This document shows, one piece after another, positions 1-9,396 of a DNA stretch of 64,000 bases; the first letter of the stretch is position 1; the number at the start of each line of letters is the position of its first letter. The stretch spans positions 1 through 64,000 of the forward strand of contig BQJU01000015.1 of assembly GCA_021604865.1 (NCBI GenBank), read 5' to 3'. The position numbers and the translations under genes were made by a program. The notes beneath the pieces are model-generated. The model ran no database searches. It was not told the DNA's origin and saw only the letters and a list, made by a program, of their open reading frames with translations. The DNA is from Saprospiraceae bacterium. Lineage in GTDB: Bacteria; Bacteroidota; Bacteroidia; Chitinophagales; Saprospiraceae.

Positions 1-29
1 GACGGGGGTGATTTTGAGTCTGGGAGTGC

Positions 30-229
30 TAAGGGGTCAGCGAAGAATAACTTACCCACTTGATGCGGCTCTTTTGTCACCAGCCGTTGTTGCTCAAATC
101 CTTGCTTAGTAGTGGCCAAGCGCGGTTTTCGCGCTTGCGTGCCATAGCACTTCAGCGCGCAGCGCACGTCTAGGCTGGTAACAAAATAGCTCGCCTGAAA
201 CAGACAACTTATTTTTCGCTGGCCCCTAA
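30..229. mobile_element. MITE-like small inverted-repeat element, copy 1
   Basis: A non-coding element of about 200 bp whose left end (AGGGGTCAGCGAAGAATAA, from 32) is matched in inverted orientation at its right end (ending near 227, with three mismatches). A second copy lies at 9397-9561 with the same ends and interior. This copy has about 36 bp of extra GC-rich sequence near 135-170 that copy 2 lacks. No transposase is inside, so it would need one in trans. The right terminal repeat contains the stop codon of the neighbouring minus-strand regulator gene. No clear target-site duplication is visible: the flanks are TA on the left and AA on the right. Confidence 0.7.
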
Positions 230-1680
230 GTCAAAATATTTGCCATTGCTTTAACCCCGAATTCCATTTCGGCTTCATTCAAGGAGGCGAATCCGAGCCG
301 CATAGACCGGGATTCGGACCACCATTGTCTGGCATCTTCCAGCCATATACCCTGCTTTTGTGCGACAGTAAAAAAAGTATCAACCGGCAAATCCGATTGA
401 AAAGTACACCATACAGCCATACCACCGGAAGGTTTGGTAAAAGCGATTTTATCTTTAAAATATTTTTTCAGCAGTTGGCAAAAGATATCTCTTCGCTGCC
501 GGTATATTTTTACGGATTTTCGAATGTGTGCCTGGACTTCTCCTTCGGAAAGCATAATGGATAATGCCCGTTCCATAACCGGGTCTCCCTGACGGTCAAC
601 AATCTTTCTAATATTGCTGAGGGCTACTATCATTTTTCGGGGAGCAATGAGGTATCCGATACGCACTGATGGAGCAATACATTTAGTAAAAGAGCCTAAA
701 TAAATAACCGTTCCTGCATTGTCGAGACTGGCTAGTGGCAACAGGGGACTGCTGCTGTAGTGATAGTCGTAATCATAATCGTCTTCGACAATAGCAAATC
801 GGTATCTTTTTGACAGTTCAAGCAGTCGAAGGCGTCGTTCAGCGCAGAGCGTTACAGTAGTAGGATAATGGTGGTGGGGCGTTAAATAAATGGCCGTAAT
901 CGGGTGTTTGGCACAAAGCGCCTCGACTTCCTCTGTAACCATACCCTCTTGATCCACTTTAACCCGTAGTACTTTTCCTCCTAAATATTGAACCAATTCC
1001 TCTACTACCGGATAAGTCGTTTCTCCCACGATGACGTTTCCACCTGAGCGAAGCAGGAGCGTAAAAATCAAAAACAAACCCATTTGGCTCCCTCGTGTAA
1101 TCAATAATTCTTCCTCGGTGCAATTTAAACCTCGTGTTGCGATCAGGTAAGTTGTCAATACATTGCGAAGTTGCCCCTCCCCTTCTACTTCCCGATAAGC
1201 CAGGTATTTTTTTCCACTACCCATCTCCACGATACGGCGGCAATGGCGATAAAGGCTCTGCATTGGTGCCAACCGAATATCTGGTGAGCCGTCTGTTATT
1301 TTCAAAAGCCCCGGGGGCGGATGGTGGTGCCCAAGCAAAGCCGGAATTTCAGGAATAGAAAAACCGGGCGATCTCCTACTCTCTTGCAAATATGGATTTT
1401 GAAAAAAGGCCGTTGTCAATACCGGCAATTTATCCGCTACAAAAGCCCCTTTGGAAGGTAATATCTGAATCCAGTCCTGTGCCATTAACTCTTCGTAGGC
1501 TAGCACTACGGTTTTTCGGTTTAGTTCCAATTGATCCGCCAGATACCTGGTCCCTGGCAATTTTTGCCCTGGAGTCAGGTGCCCGTTCCGGACTTCCCGA
1601 ATAATCGTATGAACAATTTGCAGATATAGCGGAGTGCCTTCCTGCCTTTGAAGCTGAATGATAGACTTCCATGGTAGCAT
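226..1680 (-). CDS. MocR-type GntR regulator with aminotransferase-like domain
   Basis: A 484-residue transcription factor. The N-terminal GntR winged helix-turn-helix covers about residues 10-85. It is joined to a fold-type I aminotransferase-like domain (about 125-480) that binds pyridoxal phosphate in this family. The PLP lysine is probably K333 in the motif GSFTKCIAPSVRIGY, and the VEDDYDYDYHY segment near 298-308 carries the cofactor-contacting aspartate. Length and layout match PdxR/MocR proteins. It is divergent from a pyridoxamine-phosphate-oxidase-like gene across a 127-bp gap, so that gene is its likely target, with autoregulation probable. The stop codon (TAG, 226-228) lies inside the right terminal repeat of the adjacent MITE-like element, so the last residues may have been altered by the insertion. 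The family call is secure; the effector is unknown. Confidence 0.93.
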   Translation of the reverse strand: MLPWKSIIQLQRQEGTPLYLQIVHTIIREVRNGHLTPGQKLPGTRYLADQLELNRKTVVLAYEELMAQDWIQILPSKGAFVADKLPVLTTAFFQNPYLQESRRSPGFSIPEIPALLGHHHPPPGLLKITDGSPDIRLAPMQSLYRHCRRIVEMGSGKKYLAYREVEGEGQLRNVLTTYLIATRGLNCTEEELLITRGSQMGLFLIFTLLLRSGGNVIVGETTYPVVEELVQYLGGKVLRVKVDQEGMVTEEVEALCAKHPITAIYLTPHHHYPTTVTLCAERRLRLLELSKRYRFAIVEDDYDYDYHYSSSPLLPLASLDNAGTVIYLGSFTKCIAPSVRIGYLIAPRKMIVALSNIRKIVDRQGDPVMERALSIMLSEGEVQAHIRKSVKIYRQRRDIFCQLLKKYFKDKIAFTKPSGGMAVWCTFQSDLPVDTFFTVAQKQGIWLEDARQWWSESRSMRLGFASLNEAEMEFGVKAMANILT

Positions 1681-1681
1681 A

Positions 1682-1743
1682 ACCGGACCATTTTATTTAT
1701 ACAAACTGGCACCTGCAACGGGTCCGGTAAATGTATAAATTTG
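1682..1743. promoter_or_regulatory. Divergent operator/promoter region of the MocR and PPOX genes
   Basis: An inverted pair ACCGGACC (1682-1689) / GGTCCGGT (1721-1728) lies between the divergent genes. A second inverted pair of the ATTTATACA / TGTATAAAT type (near 1694-1702 and 1732-1740) lies beside it. TAAATTTG at 1736-1743 fits the Bacteroidota -7 consensus for the plus-strand gene, although no good -33 box is seen. Paired motifs at a divergent promoter suit a dimeric MocR regulator. Operator function is inferred. Confidence 0.4.
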
Positions 1744-1807
1744 AATTGTGAAATGGAAATTAATTAGAAAGGTAGAGAGCAGACCATATCGACTGTGCCT
1801 CGAATGA

Positions 1808-2482
1808 ATGAACGATAAACCAAGATATATGTCAAATTTTGAAAAATCGAAAAGAAATACCGTAAAACGGGTTCCCAAGCGGGGTCATTATGATAGAACG
1901 ACCATTTACGAAGTGTTGGACGCAGCTCTAATTGCCCATGTTGGATTTGTAGTGGATGCACAACCCTTTGTTATTCCTACGCTTTTTGGACGGGATGGCG
2001 ATAATATCTATTTACATGGAGCGACCAAGAGCAGGATGATCCAGTCGCTAGAACAGGGCGTTCCGGTTTGTATTACGGTTACCCATGTTGATGGCCTGGT
2101 ACTGGCACGGTCCTTATTTCACCATAGTGCCAATTATCGTTCTGCCGTTATTTTTGGTACGGCCAAACTAGTCCCAGAAAAAGAAAAGGAGGCGGCCTTG
2201 AAAGTCATTAGTGACCATCTTATTCCAGGTCGATGGGATGAAGCCCGACTGCCCAATGCCTTGGAATTGAAAGCAACGTCTATTCTCAAACTGACGATTG
2301 AGAGCGCCTCCGCCAAAATACGTACCGGCGGCCCCAAAGATGAACCCGAGGACTATGACCTGCCGGTATGGGCTGGTGTAGTCCCATTCATCCGGCAATT
2401 GGGTGATGCAATTGTTGATGAGGATGCGAAGGCGGACTTACCGGTACCGGAGAGTGTGCTGAAAATGATGCAATCGGTTTAA
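1808..2482 (+). CDS. Pyridoxamine 5'-phosphate oxidase-family flavin-binding protein
   Basis: A 224-residue protein of the FMN-binding split-barrel superfamily (COG3467-like, often called nitroimidazole-resistance-like). It begins with a basic segment followed by the typical KRGHYD motif. Next comes a barrel with a PFVIPTLFGRDGDNIYLHGATKSRM-like core near residues 50-80, with short runs of the family signature on either side. Members bind FMN or heme and reduce small molecules, but the substrate is unknown here. It is divergent from a MocR regulator, a pairing that often links PLP/B6 sensing to a B6-related or flavin enzyme. It should be cytoplasmic, as no signal peptide is seen. It is not the biosynthetic PdxH, which has a different signature. 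Confidence 0.88.
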   Translation: MNDKPRYMSNFEKSKRNTVKRVPKRGHYDRTTIYEVLDAALIAHVGFVVDAQPFVIPTLFGRDGDNIYLHGATKSRMIQSLEQGVPVCITVTHVDGLVLARSLFHHSANYRSAVIFGTAKLVPEKEKEAALKVISDHLIPGRWDEARLPNALELKATSILKLTIESASAKIRTGGPKDEPEDYDLPVWAGVVPFIRQLGDAIVDEDAKADLPVPESVLKMMQSV

Positions 2483-2636
2483 GAACGGTTTGAAATGCTT
2501 TGTTAAAATGGGTAATGAACCAAAAGCATTGACATTAGGTTGTCATTTCAAGTTACTTCCTAATTTTGGTGATTATCTATCAATGCTTTTAAGACACCAC
2601 CTTAAAATGAATAACAATGATTTCAAAAAAGGGCAA

Positions 2637-3161
2637 ATGAATAAACAGGAATACACAATTAGAGAAGCTGGGCCTGGGGAGTTCCCGGAAATTGGTGAAT
2701 TAATGGTTCATGTATATTCTCAATTGCAAGGGTTTCCCACCCAGGATGAACAACCTGATTATTATAAAATGCTGTCTAATATTGGGCAGTTAACTGAAAG
2801 ACCAAAAACCAAGCTATTCATTGCCATTTCCGAGAGTGGAAAAATAAGTGGCGCAGTTGTTTATTTTGGAGATATGCAACAGTACGGCTCTGGTGGAACG
2901 GCTACACTGGAAAAAAATGCGGCTGGATTTAGGTTCCTGGCAGTAGCCCCGGCCGCCAGAGGCCAAAGCCTGGGCAAGCTTTTGACAAAAGCATGTATTC
3001 AAATGGCGAAAAATGAAAAACGTAACCAGATGATCATCCACACCACAAAAGCGATGCAAATAGCTTGGGGCATGTATGAGAACATTGGATTTAAAAGGTC
3101 CAAAGATCTGGACTTTCTTCAGGGAGAACTCCCCGTTTTTGGTTTTAGGTTATTGCTGTAA
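2637..3161 (+). CDS. GNAT-family N-acetyltransferase
   Basis: About 174 residues from the ATG at 2637 (MNKQEYTIREAG). The frame is open upstream to 2490, but those 49 codons are low-complexity and do not resemble a GNAT N-terminus, so the later start is preferred. The acetyl-CoA binding segment is visible as FLAVAPAARGQSLGKLLTKA (V/I-x-P-x-x-R/Q-G-x-G/S form), followed by strand beta5 and the YENIGFKRSKD motif near the C-terminus. GNAT enzymes transfer acetyl from acetyl-CoA to an amine; the substrate cannot be read from sequence. It is 155 bp downstream of the flavoprotein gene and may be co-transcribed. Confidence 0.85.
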   Translation: MNKQEYTIREAGPGEFPEIGELMVHVYSQLQGFPTQDEQPDYYKMLSNIGQLTERPKTKLFIAISESGKISGAVVYFGDMQQYGSGGTATLEKNAAGFRFLAVAPAARGQSLGKLLTKACIQMAKNEKRNQMIIHTTKAMQIAWGMYENIGFKRSKDLDFLQGELPVFGFRLLL

Positions 3162-3295
3162 ACAATTGAACTTTTGAACAGGCCATGATGCGTTTACGCT
3201 CTAGTATAATTAACAAATTCTCCCACCGGCCAAAATCCTGAAATTTATTGTCAATCAGGGGCCAAGACATTATTAAATCCTCCTAAATTCCCGCC

Positions 3296-3427
3296 TTACA
3301 AATAGAATTCAATGGTGTAGACACTTCCAAAAACCATAGGTCTTGACATTCCTAAACTAATAATATCTCTCACTTTAAAGTCGGCATCGATTCCTATCTC
3401 GGCATAATAGAAAAAGGTAAGAGCGTA
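3296..3427 (-). pseudogene. Possible C-terminal remnant of an outer-membrane beta-barrel protein
   Basis: In the 343-bp gap before the glycosidase gene, the minus strand has a 43-codon open stretch with no start codon, bounded upstream by a TAA at 3428-3430. Its translation alternates polar and hydrophobic residues (for example FYYAEIGIDADF and GSVYTIEFYL at the end). That is the look of the last strands of an outer-membrane barrel. It could be a decayed gene left by a rearrangement. It is short, so chance is not excluded. Nothing else is recognised in 3162-3504. Confidence 0.3.
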
Positions 3428-3479
3428 TTATGATTTGCTATGAATGAGTTTGTAAATGAAATATGAAATGAAATTTTCT

Positions 3480-3487
3480 TATATTTG
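3480..3487 (+). promoter_or_regulatory. Candidate -7 box upstream of the secreted glycosidase
   Basis: TATATTTG fits the Bacteroidota sigma-factor -7 consensus TAnnTTTG, 17 bp before the ATG at 3505. No matching TTTG lies at the normal 19-21 bp spacing, so support is weak. Confidence 0.28.
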
Positions 3488-3504
3488 AAATTACAATATC
3501 TGCC

Positions 3505-6500
3505 ATGAAAACAACAAAACCATTCCTGGTCTTTGCAATTCTTAACCTATTACTGGCCTTTACTATACCTTCAAAACCATTTAATGGCCTTGAAATATTG
3601 CAGGAATCCGAGCATGATTTCACCTATGTAGGATCAAGTGCGCCAATTGTTAGAGCTCGGAGCATGGCAAGCAATCATCAAACCGTTTGGGTCAATGAAG
3701 TGGGAGGTGAGTTGTTTTGGGAATTAACGATCCCTGCTGCTGGCGATTATGCTCTCGTAGTTAGATATAGTAATAGCGACGCTGGCGACTTGGATAATAT
3801 AAGTGTACTAATTGATGATAACACAATCGGCAGTTTCGAAAGTGAAAATACGGGCAGCGGTGGACCAGGATGGGATATTTTTGTTGATTCTCCAGTTATA
3901 CCAATCGGGCAACTACCTGCAGGAACGGTTATATTGTCTTTACGCTTGGTGTCGGATGACGGTTTCGGTATTGAATTTGATAAGCTTACACTCACCGGGA
4001 CGAATATCCAGCCACCACCTGCTCCCCTACTCGTATCACCATTAAATACTGCAACAAATGTATCCACCAATGTTCTGCTTGATTGGGATGCATCCATTGG
4101 GGTGAATACATATACTATCCAATTAGCTGACAACCCCAATTTTTTGAATGCAATAGAAATTCCCGACCTCACAGAAACACAATATCTGGCAAGCAATCTT
4201 GAAGAGGGGTCAACTTATTATTGGCAGGTGAAGGCATCCAATGCGTGTATGTCAGGGATATGGTCTGATTCCAGGAGTTTTACAACCGAGTGTCTGGTCA
4301 CCGCTACTATCTTACCTGAAGGCCCTATAGCCGTCTGCGAAGGACAAAGTGTAATATTGACTGGTTCAGGCGGAAACTCCTATTTATGGAGTACTGGTGA
4401 AACGACGAGTTCTATAATTATATCCACCGAAGGTATCTATTCTGTCACCGTCAGTAACAGCCAAACTTGCACTCAATCGGATGAAGTAGAATTGAATGTC
4501 CTGGATCCAGTCTTGCCGAATATCTCAATTACCCTTGACGACAATTCTTTATGCAGTGGACAAGGTGCTACTTTTTCCGCAACCACCACCAATGGAGGTG
4601 CACAACCACAATTTTTATGGCTAGTAAATGGATTAATCTCTGGCAGTAACAGCCCTGTTTTTTCTTCCAATACATTAATAAATGGCGACACGATACAGTG
4701 CCAACTACAGTCTTCTGAAAATTGTACAACAACCAATCCTGTTTTTTCTAATGCCATTATTGTATCAAAAACGCAGGCTTATTACCACCCTTTCCAGAAT
4801 TTTGATGATGATGTTGATAGGGTCAAAACTTTCACAAATTTTTTTGGCGGTAACAATGGAATCATTTATGATACTGCTGTATCACAAACGTCTTTTTTAA
4901 ATCTTGAATTAAATACCTCAGTAACCCAGACTGCTTTTGGGAGATCTTTGAAAATTCATTATGAAGACATGAATGCTTTCAATATTTATGTTGAATCCTT
5001 TGAAGGAAAATGGTTTTCAAACAATACCTGGTTAAACCTAAAGGATCTTTTTCCTGACTTTTCTAATCCGGCCTTCCAAAATCGCCAAATTGATTCCATT
5101 GTTTTTTTCGGTATGCTTGACGCTACTCAGCCACTTACATTACAAGTAAAATTAGAGGATAGGAACGGACAATCAGCTCTAATTGATGAAATTGTACAAC
5201 CAAGTCAACAATGGCAACGTTTTGCTTTTGCACTTCAGGATTTTGATTATTCGGATGGTTTCAACCCAGAATTTGCAAAATTTATCGGACTCAATTTTGA
5301 CAAGAGCCTGGCCCAGAATGAGCATACCAGTGGTGATTTTTATTTAGACGATTTGTATCTGGTAGAAAATTGTTTTGATAAACCTGTATTTTCGGATGAA
5401 TTAGAAATGTTGGATTACCTGAATGAAGTAAACTTCCGCCATTTTTGGATGGCCGTAGAACCAAATTCAAAATTTGCACTCGACCGTCACATCTGGGATG
5501 ATTTAATTTCAGTAGACGCTATTGGTTTCCAATTGAGTGCTTATGTCATCGCTCATAAAAATGGATGGATCGCCCCTGAATTAATAGAAAATCGGGTAGA
5601 ACATATACTGACCTATTTGCTTGATTCTTGCTTGCATACATCAGACACTATGCAGGCAATTGATAATCCCAAAACATATGCTTCAGTGAAAGGAGTTTGG
5701 GCACACTTCCTCGATAACCAAACTTTGGCCCGTAAAGATGATCGAACTGAATATTCACTATTTACATCCGCCCTACTAATGGGTGGCATTATTACAGCAA
5801 AAGAATATTTCTCAGCAAATCCAATCATCCACGAAAAAGCAGATGCTCTATATAGAATGACCGATTGGAGGTTTTTGGAACGGCAGGACGGATTGATGAA
5901 CTACGACTGGAAACCAGAATCAGGGTTTTCTCCTTATTATTCCGATTGGTTTTCGGAAGAGCTTGATCTGGCTTTCCTGCTGGGCATCTCTTCACCAGAA
6001 CCCAATCACAGACTCCCTTCAAATCCTTATTTTCTAAATGAATATAGAAAACCCTTATGTGACGATTCAACATTTGTGTATTCGGCACCAGGAGCCAATT
6101 TCACCTATTATTTCCTTCAAATGTACGCCCATTTCAATGAAACATCGAATCGTTTTAATAATTCCAAAAACGCACTTCTTGCTGACCTTGCCTTTTGCCA
6201 ATCCGAATACGATGCGCTCTCTTATAACGCTTTAATCTTTGGCACTACTGCCTGTGAAGGCCCTGACTCTGCAGGCATTACTTCAATCATAGGGACAGAC
6301 ACTACCTTCATTTCAAACTACCATGCCTATGGCTACTGTTGCAAATTTGACAAACACAATACAGGTACTGGAACTGTTGCTGTATATGGTAGTGGTTCAG
6401 CTGCACTGTTTATACCTGAAGAAGTTAAAGCTCTCTGGAAATATTATTACAATGACCTCGATGAATTATTTTGGAATGAATATGCCTACCGATTTTGGTC

Positions 6501-7539
6501 ACCGATATTTGGCATGCCCGATGCCTTCCACCTCAATCCCGATGTCACCTCAGATTCCCTAATCAACAATTTAGGATTTCGGGGCCCTTGGCTCTCTATA
6601 CCGCGTTTTGGAATAGATGTAGGCCCTATGTTGATGAACATAGATAGCTATTTGTCAGAAAGAATTGGCGTGTCTTCGGTGAGAAATTATTTTTCAAGTG
6701 ACACGCTCATTGCAGCAAACCTGGCACAGTTTGATGAAATAACGCCTACCGATATCCTTGCGGCCTCAATTTCAATTAATGCCGACACCTTAAGCGTGTG
6801 TGAAGGAGGCGAATTTGTGTTGAATGCAATAATAGAACACGGTGGGGAAAGTCCAATTTTCCAATGGTTCATTGATAGTGTTCTAGTTCATAGTAGTAGT
6901 GACTCAACTTTTGTTTTTGAAAATAATGTTACTGGAAGTTATATTGCTTACTGCGTAATTGTTTCTTCTGAACATTGCATTGAAGAAACAATTGCTACTT
7001 CCAATCACATCACATTAACGGTATTCCCATTACCTCAAGTCAGTATTAACCCTGAAAATATTCCTGACACTGTAATGTTAGATATGATGCCTTTCCAATT
7101 AACGGGAGGAACACCTCTGGATGGATTTTATTCAATTAACGGTGTAACAATAGACTCCTTTGCAGCTGAATTGGTAGGATTGGGTGAACATGAAATCGTT
7201 TATACTTTTACAGATAATCATGGTTGTTCTGGCTCGGACACAACCCTAGTCACTGTAATTCGCCCACCTAATGCTATTGAAAAAAGTTTTAACCACAATT
7301 TCTTCTCGATATTTCCAAATCCAACAAAAGGGTTGGTTACTATCCTTTCGGAAAAATGGGCTGGCCTCTATCAACTGACGGTTTCAGATATTCATGGGAG
7401 GGCATTGATCAATCAGAAGTTTGAAGCATTTGGCCACAAAGAACATTTGCTTGATTTAAGCGGTTTGCCCCCATCTGTTTATTTGATTTTCCTCGAAGGT
7501 GATGGAAAGCGAGGGTCAACAAGGATTACCATCTTTTAA
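3505..7539 (+). CDS. Secreted GH144-like glycoside hydrolase, multidomain, T9SS cargo
   Basis: A 1,344-residue exported protein. A signal peptide (about residues 1-21) is followed by a CBM6/35-like beta-sandwich (about 40-165), a fibronectin-III-like domain (about 170-255) and Ig-like repeats (about 260-430). A second sandwich (about 430-620) resembles a carbohydrate-binding jelly roll. The core at about 635-1060 resembles the glucoamylase-like (alpha/alpha)6 family of COG5368/GH144, which includes beta-1,2-glucanases. Its signatures include NFRHFW, SVDAIGFQLSAY, GWIAPE, TSALLMGGI and an SEELDLAFLLG segment. More Ig-like repeats follow, then a C-terminal type IX sorting domain (FSIFPNPTKG...). 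It probably acts at the cell surface on a beta-glucan; the substrate is inferred. It is followed by an imperfect hairpin at 7542-7586. Confidence 0.82.
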   Translation: MKTTKPFLVFAILNLLLAFTIPSKPFNGLEILQESEHDFTYVGSSAPIVRARSMASNHQTVWVNEVGGELFWELTIPAAGDYALVVRYSNSDAGDLDNISVLIDDNTIGSFESENTGSGGPGWDIFVDSPVIPIGQLPAGTVILSLRLVSDDGFGIEFDKLTLTGTNIQPPPAPLLVSPLNTATNVSTNVLLDWDASIGVNTYTIQLADNPNFLNAIEIPDLTETQYLASNLEEGSTYYWQVKASNACMSGIWSDSRSFTTECLVTATILPEGPIAVCEGQSVILTGSGGNSYLWSTGETTSSIIISTEGIYSVTVSNSQTCTQSDEVELNVLDPVLPNISITLDDNSLCSGQGATFSATTTNGGAQPQFLWLVNGLISGSNSPVFSSNTLINGDTIQCQLQSSENCTTTNPVFSNAIIVSKTQAYYHPFQNFDDDVDRVKTFTNFFGGNNGIIYDTAVSQTSFLNLELNTSVTQTAFGRSLKIHYEDMNAFNIYVESFEGKWFSNNTWLNLKDLFPDFSNPAFQNRQIDSIVFFGMLDATQPLTLQVKLEDRNGQSALIDEIVQPSQQWQRFAFALQDFDYSDGFNPEFAKFIGLNFDKSLAQNEHTSGDFYLDDLYLVENCFDKPVFSDELEMLDYLNEVNFRHFWMAVEPNSKFALDRHIWDDLISVDAIGFQLSAYVIAHKNGWIAPELIENRVEHILTYLLDSCLHTSDTMQAIDNPKTYASVKGVWAHFLDNQTLARKDDRTEYSLFTSALLMGGIITAKEYFSANPIIHEKADALYRMTDWRFLERQDGLMNYDWKPESGFSPYYSDWFSEELDLAFLLGISSPEPNHRLPSNPYFLNEYRKPLCDDSTFVYSAPGANFTYYFLQMYAHFNETSNRFNNSKNALLADLAFCQSEYDALSYNALIFGTTACEGPDSAGITSIIGTDTTFISNYHAYGYCCKFDKHNTGTGTVAVYGSGSAALFIPEEVKALWKYYYNDLDELFWNEYAYRFWSPIFGMPDAFHLNPDVTSDSLINNLGFRGPWLSIPRFGIDVGPMLMNIDSYLSERIGVSSVRNYFSSDTLIAANLAQFDEITPTDILAASISINADTLSVCEGGEFVLNAIIEHGGESPIFQWFIDSVLVHSSSDSTFVFENNVTGSYIAYCVIVSSEHCIEETIATSNHITLTVFPLPQVSINPENIPDTVMLDMMPFQLTGGTPLDGFYSINGVTIDSFAAELVGLGEHEIVYTFTDNHGCSGSDTTLVTVIRPPNAIEKSFNHNFFSIFPNPTKGLVTILSEKWAGLYQLTVSDIHGRALINQKFEAFGHKEHLLDLSGLPPSVYLIFLEGDGKRGSTRITIF

Positions 7540-7541
7540 TG

Positions 7542-7586
7542 GAGTGCATGTTTGGAAGTCAAACATTGAGCTACAAACATGTGCTC
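7542..7586. repeat. CATGTTTGG-family inverted repeat, short copy
   Basis: Arms GAGTGCATGTTTGGA and TACAAACATGTGCTC form an imperfect hairpin just after the stop of the glycosidase. The same core arm recurs at 27281-27323, 32397-32416, 35121-35469 and, decayed, at 57381-57550. It may act as a transcription end structure, but no U-tract follows. Confidence 0.6.
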
Positions 7587-7675
7587 AACAACTTCATAAA
7601 TAAAAGAAAGGTTACTATTTTTGCGCCAATTAATTTGGGTCACCTATTTAAAGCTACATTTGGGAAAGTTACCGC

Positions 7676-9364
7676 ATGAGTCAGAATATGCCATTGCTTG
7701 AGAATCGTTTTATACCTTTCCAGGAATCCATTGAATCTTATTCATTACCAGATCGATTTACCTTCCCTTTTTATTACGACCCACACCCACTTTGTCTTTT
7801 GGCTGCAAAGGAACTTGAGTACTATCTAGAAAATCAGACAGAATGGGAGCATAATTTTGGGATAGAACGAGATAAAAAAGGCCCCGTCATTGGTAAAATG
7901 TTTGGCGTTTTGGTGGTTCAGGATCAACAAAATGAGATTGGCTATTTAGCTGCCTTTTCGGGCAAACTTGCAGACAAAAATCACCACCCAAAGTTTGTAC
8001 CACCGGTGTTTGATATGCTGACTAAAGATGGGTTTTTTAAAAAGGAAGAAGAAATACTTAATGAGCTAAACCACCAAATAGAAACGCTCGAAAAAGCGCC
8101 GGAATTGCTGGCATGCCAACAATTTATCAATGCGGAAACTACACTCGCTTCATCCCGATTGCAGCAACAAAAACAACAAATGAAGGTGGCCAAACAGGCC
8201 AGAAAAGTTCGCCGCCAACAAGCAAAGGATACCCTGACGGCCGAACATTTCCAGGCTTTGCAGGAGGCATTAGTCAAAGAAAGTCAGCAGGATAAAATAT
8301 ACTACAAAAACCTGGCAACGTATTGGAAGAATCGGCTCTCTGATGCTCAACAGAATCTTGATCAATACCTCGACGAAATTGCTGTTTTAAAAAAAGAAAG
8401 AAAAAGCAAATCTGCGGCTTTACAACAAAAGCTGTTTGACCAATATCAATTTTTGAATCAGCAGGGAGTCATAAAAAGTTTGTGCGAAATTTTTCAGGAT
8501 AAAATTCCGCCTGCCGGTTCCGGTGAGTGTGCTGCACCAAAATTGCTCCAATATGCTTTTCAACACCAATTGAAGCCCATTGCTATGGCAGAATTTTGGT
8601 GGGGGCAATCGCCAAAATCGGAAATCAGAAAACACGGACATTTCTACCCTGCCTGCTGGGGAAAATGTGAACCCATTCTAACCCACATGCTTCAGGGTAT
8701 CGAAATGGATGAAAATCCCATGTTGTGCAATCCCGGCAAAGAAAAAGTGATAGAAATAATCTTCGAAGACGATCAACTTTTGGTGATTAATAAACCCGCT
8801 GAACTATTATCCGTTCCCGGGAAAAATGTTCAGGACTCCGTTTTTATTCGGATGCAACAAAAATTGCCTGAAGCTACCGGTCCACTCATAGTGCATCGCC
8901 TTGACATGGCTACTTCAGGATTGATGCTGATCGCCAAAACCAAAGAGGTCCATAAAAACCTGCAAAGGCAATTTATCAAACGGACCATCAAAAAACGGTA
9001 TGTAGCTTTACTTGATGGTATTGTAACCAAAGAGGAAGGCACCATAGATTTGCCACTGCGTGTTGATTTAAATGATAGACCACGCCAACTCGTTTGTTAT
9101 GATTTCGGGAAACCTGCCAAAACCAAATGGAAGGTGGTAGAGCAATCCAATCATCAGACGAAAATCCATTTTTTTCCGATTACCGGGCGAACCCATCAGT
9201 TGAGGATGCATGCAGCTCATGCGCTCGGATTAAACACGCCGATCCTGGGGGATGATCTTTATGGCACTAAAGCCGATCGACTTCACTTGCATGCGGAATC
9301 CATTGAGTTTGTACATCCAGTTAGCAAAGAAATAATGGCCATTCAAGTCGATCCGGGGTTTTAA
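7676..9364 (+). CDS. RluA-family RNA pseudouridine synthase with long N-terminal extension
   Basis: A 562-residue enzyme that isomerises uridine to pseudouridine in rRNA or tRNA. The RluA catalytic domain occupies about residues 355-560 and contains the signature HRLDMATSG with catalytic aspartate D410, plus ITGRTHQLRMH near 500-511. The N-terminal 350 residues are not the usual S4 domain. They include a Gln/Lys-rich coiled coil (about 120-265) and a folded segment with a WGQSPKSEIRKHGHFYPAC-like region near 300-325. This long form is known among gamma-proteobacterial and Bacteroidota RluA relatives. The exact RNA target is not deducible. It probably has its own promoter: TATTTTTG at 7616-7623 fits a -7 box but without a clear -33. 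Confidence 0.9.
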   Translation: MSQNMPLLENRFIPFQESIESYSLPDRFTFPFYYDPHPLCLLAAKELEYYLENQTEWEHNFGIERDKKGPVIGKMFGVLVVQDQQNEIGYLAAFSGKLADKNHHPKFVPPVFDMLTKDGFFKKEEEILNELNHQIETLEKAPELLACQQFINAETTLASSRLQQQKQQMKVAKQARKVRRQQAKDTLTAEHFQALQEALVKESQQDKIYYKNLATYWKNRLSDAQQNLDQYLDEIAVLKKERKSKSAALQQKLFDQYQFLNQQGVIKSLCEIFQDKIPPAGSGECAAPKLLQYAFQHQLKPIAMAEFWWGQSPKSEIRKHGHFYPACWGKCEPILTHMLQGIEMDENPMLCNPGKEKVIEIIFEDDQLLVINKPAELLSVPGKNVQDSVFIRMQQKLPEATGPLIVHRLDMATSGLMLIAKTKEVHKNLQRQFIKRTIKKRYVALLDGIVTKEEGTIDLPLRVDLNDRPRQLVCYDFGKPAKTKWKVVEQSNHQTKIHFFPITGRTHQLRMHAAHALGLNTPILGDDLYGTKADRLHLHAESIEFVHPVSKEIMAIQVDPGF

Positions 9365-9396
9365 AACCTCCAAACTTATTGCATTGATATCTGGCC

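Noticed and set aside
2490-2636. Longer N-terminus for the acetyltransferase
   Set aside because: The extra 49 codons are unlike GNAT proteins, and a good start (MNKQEYTIREAG) occurs at 2637.
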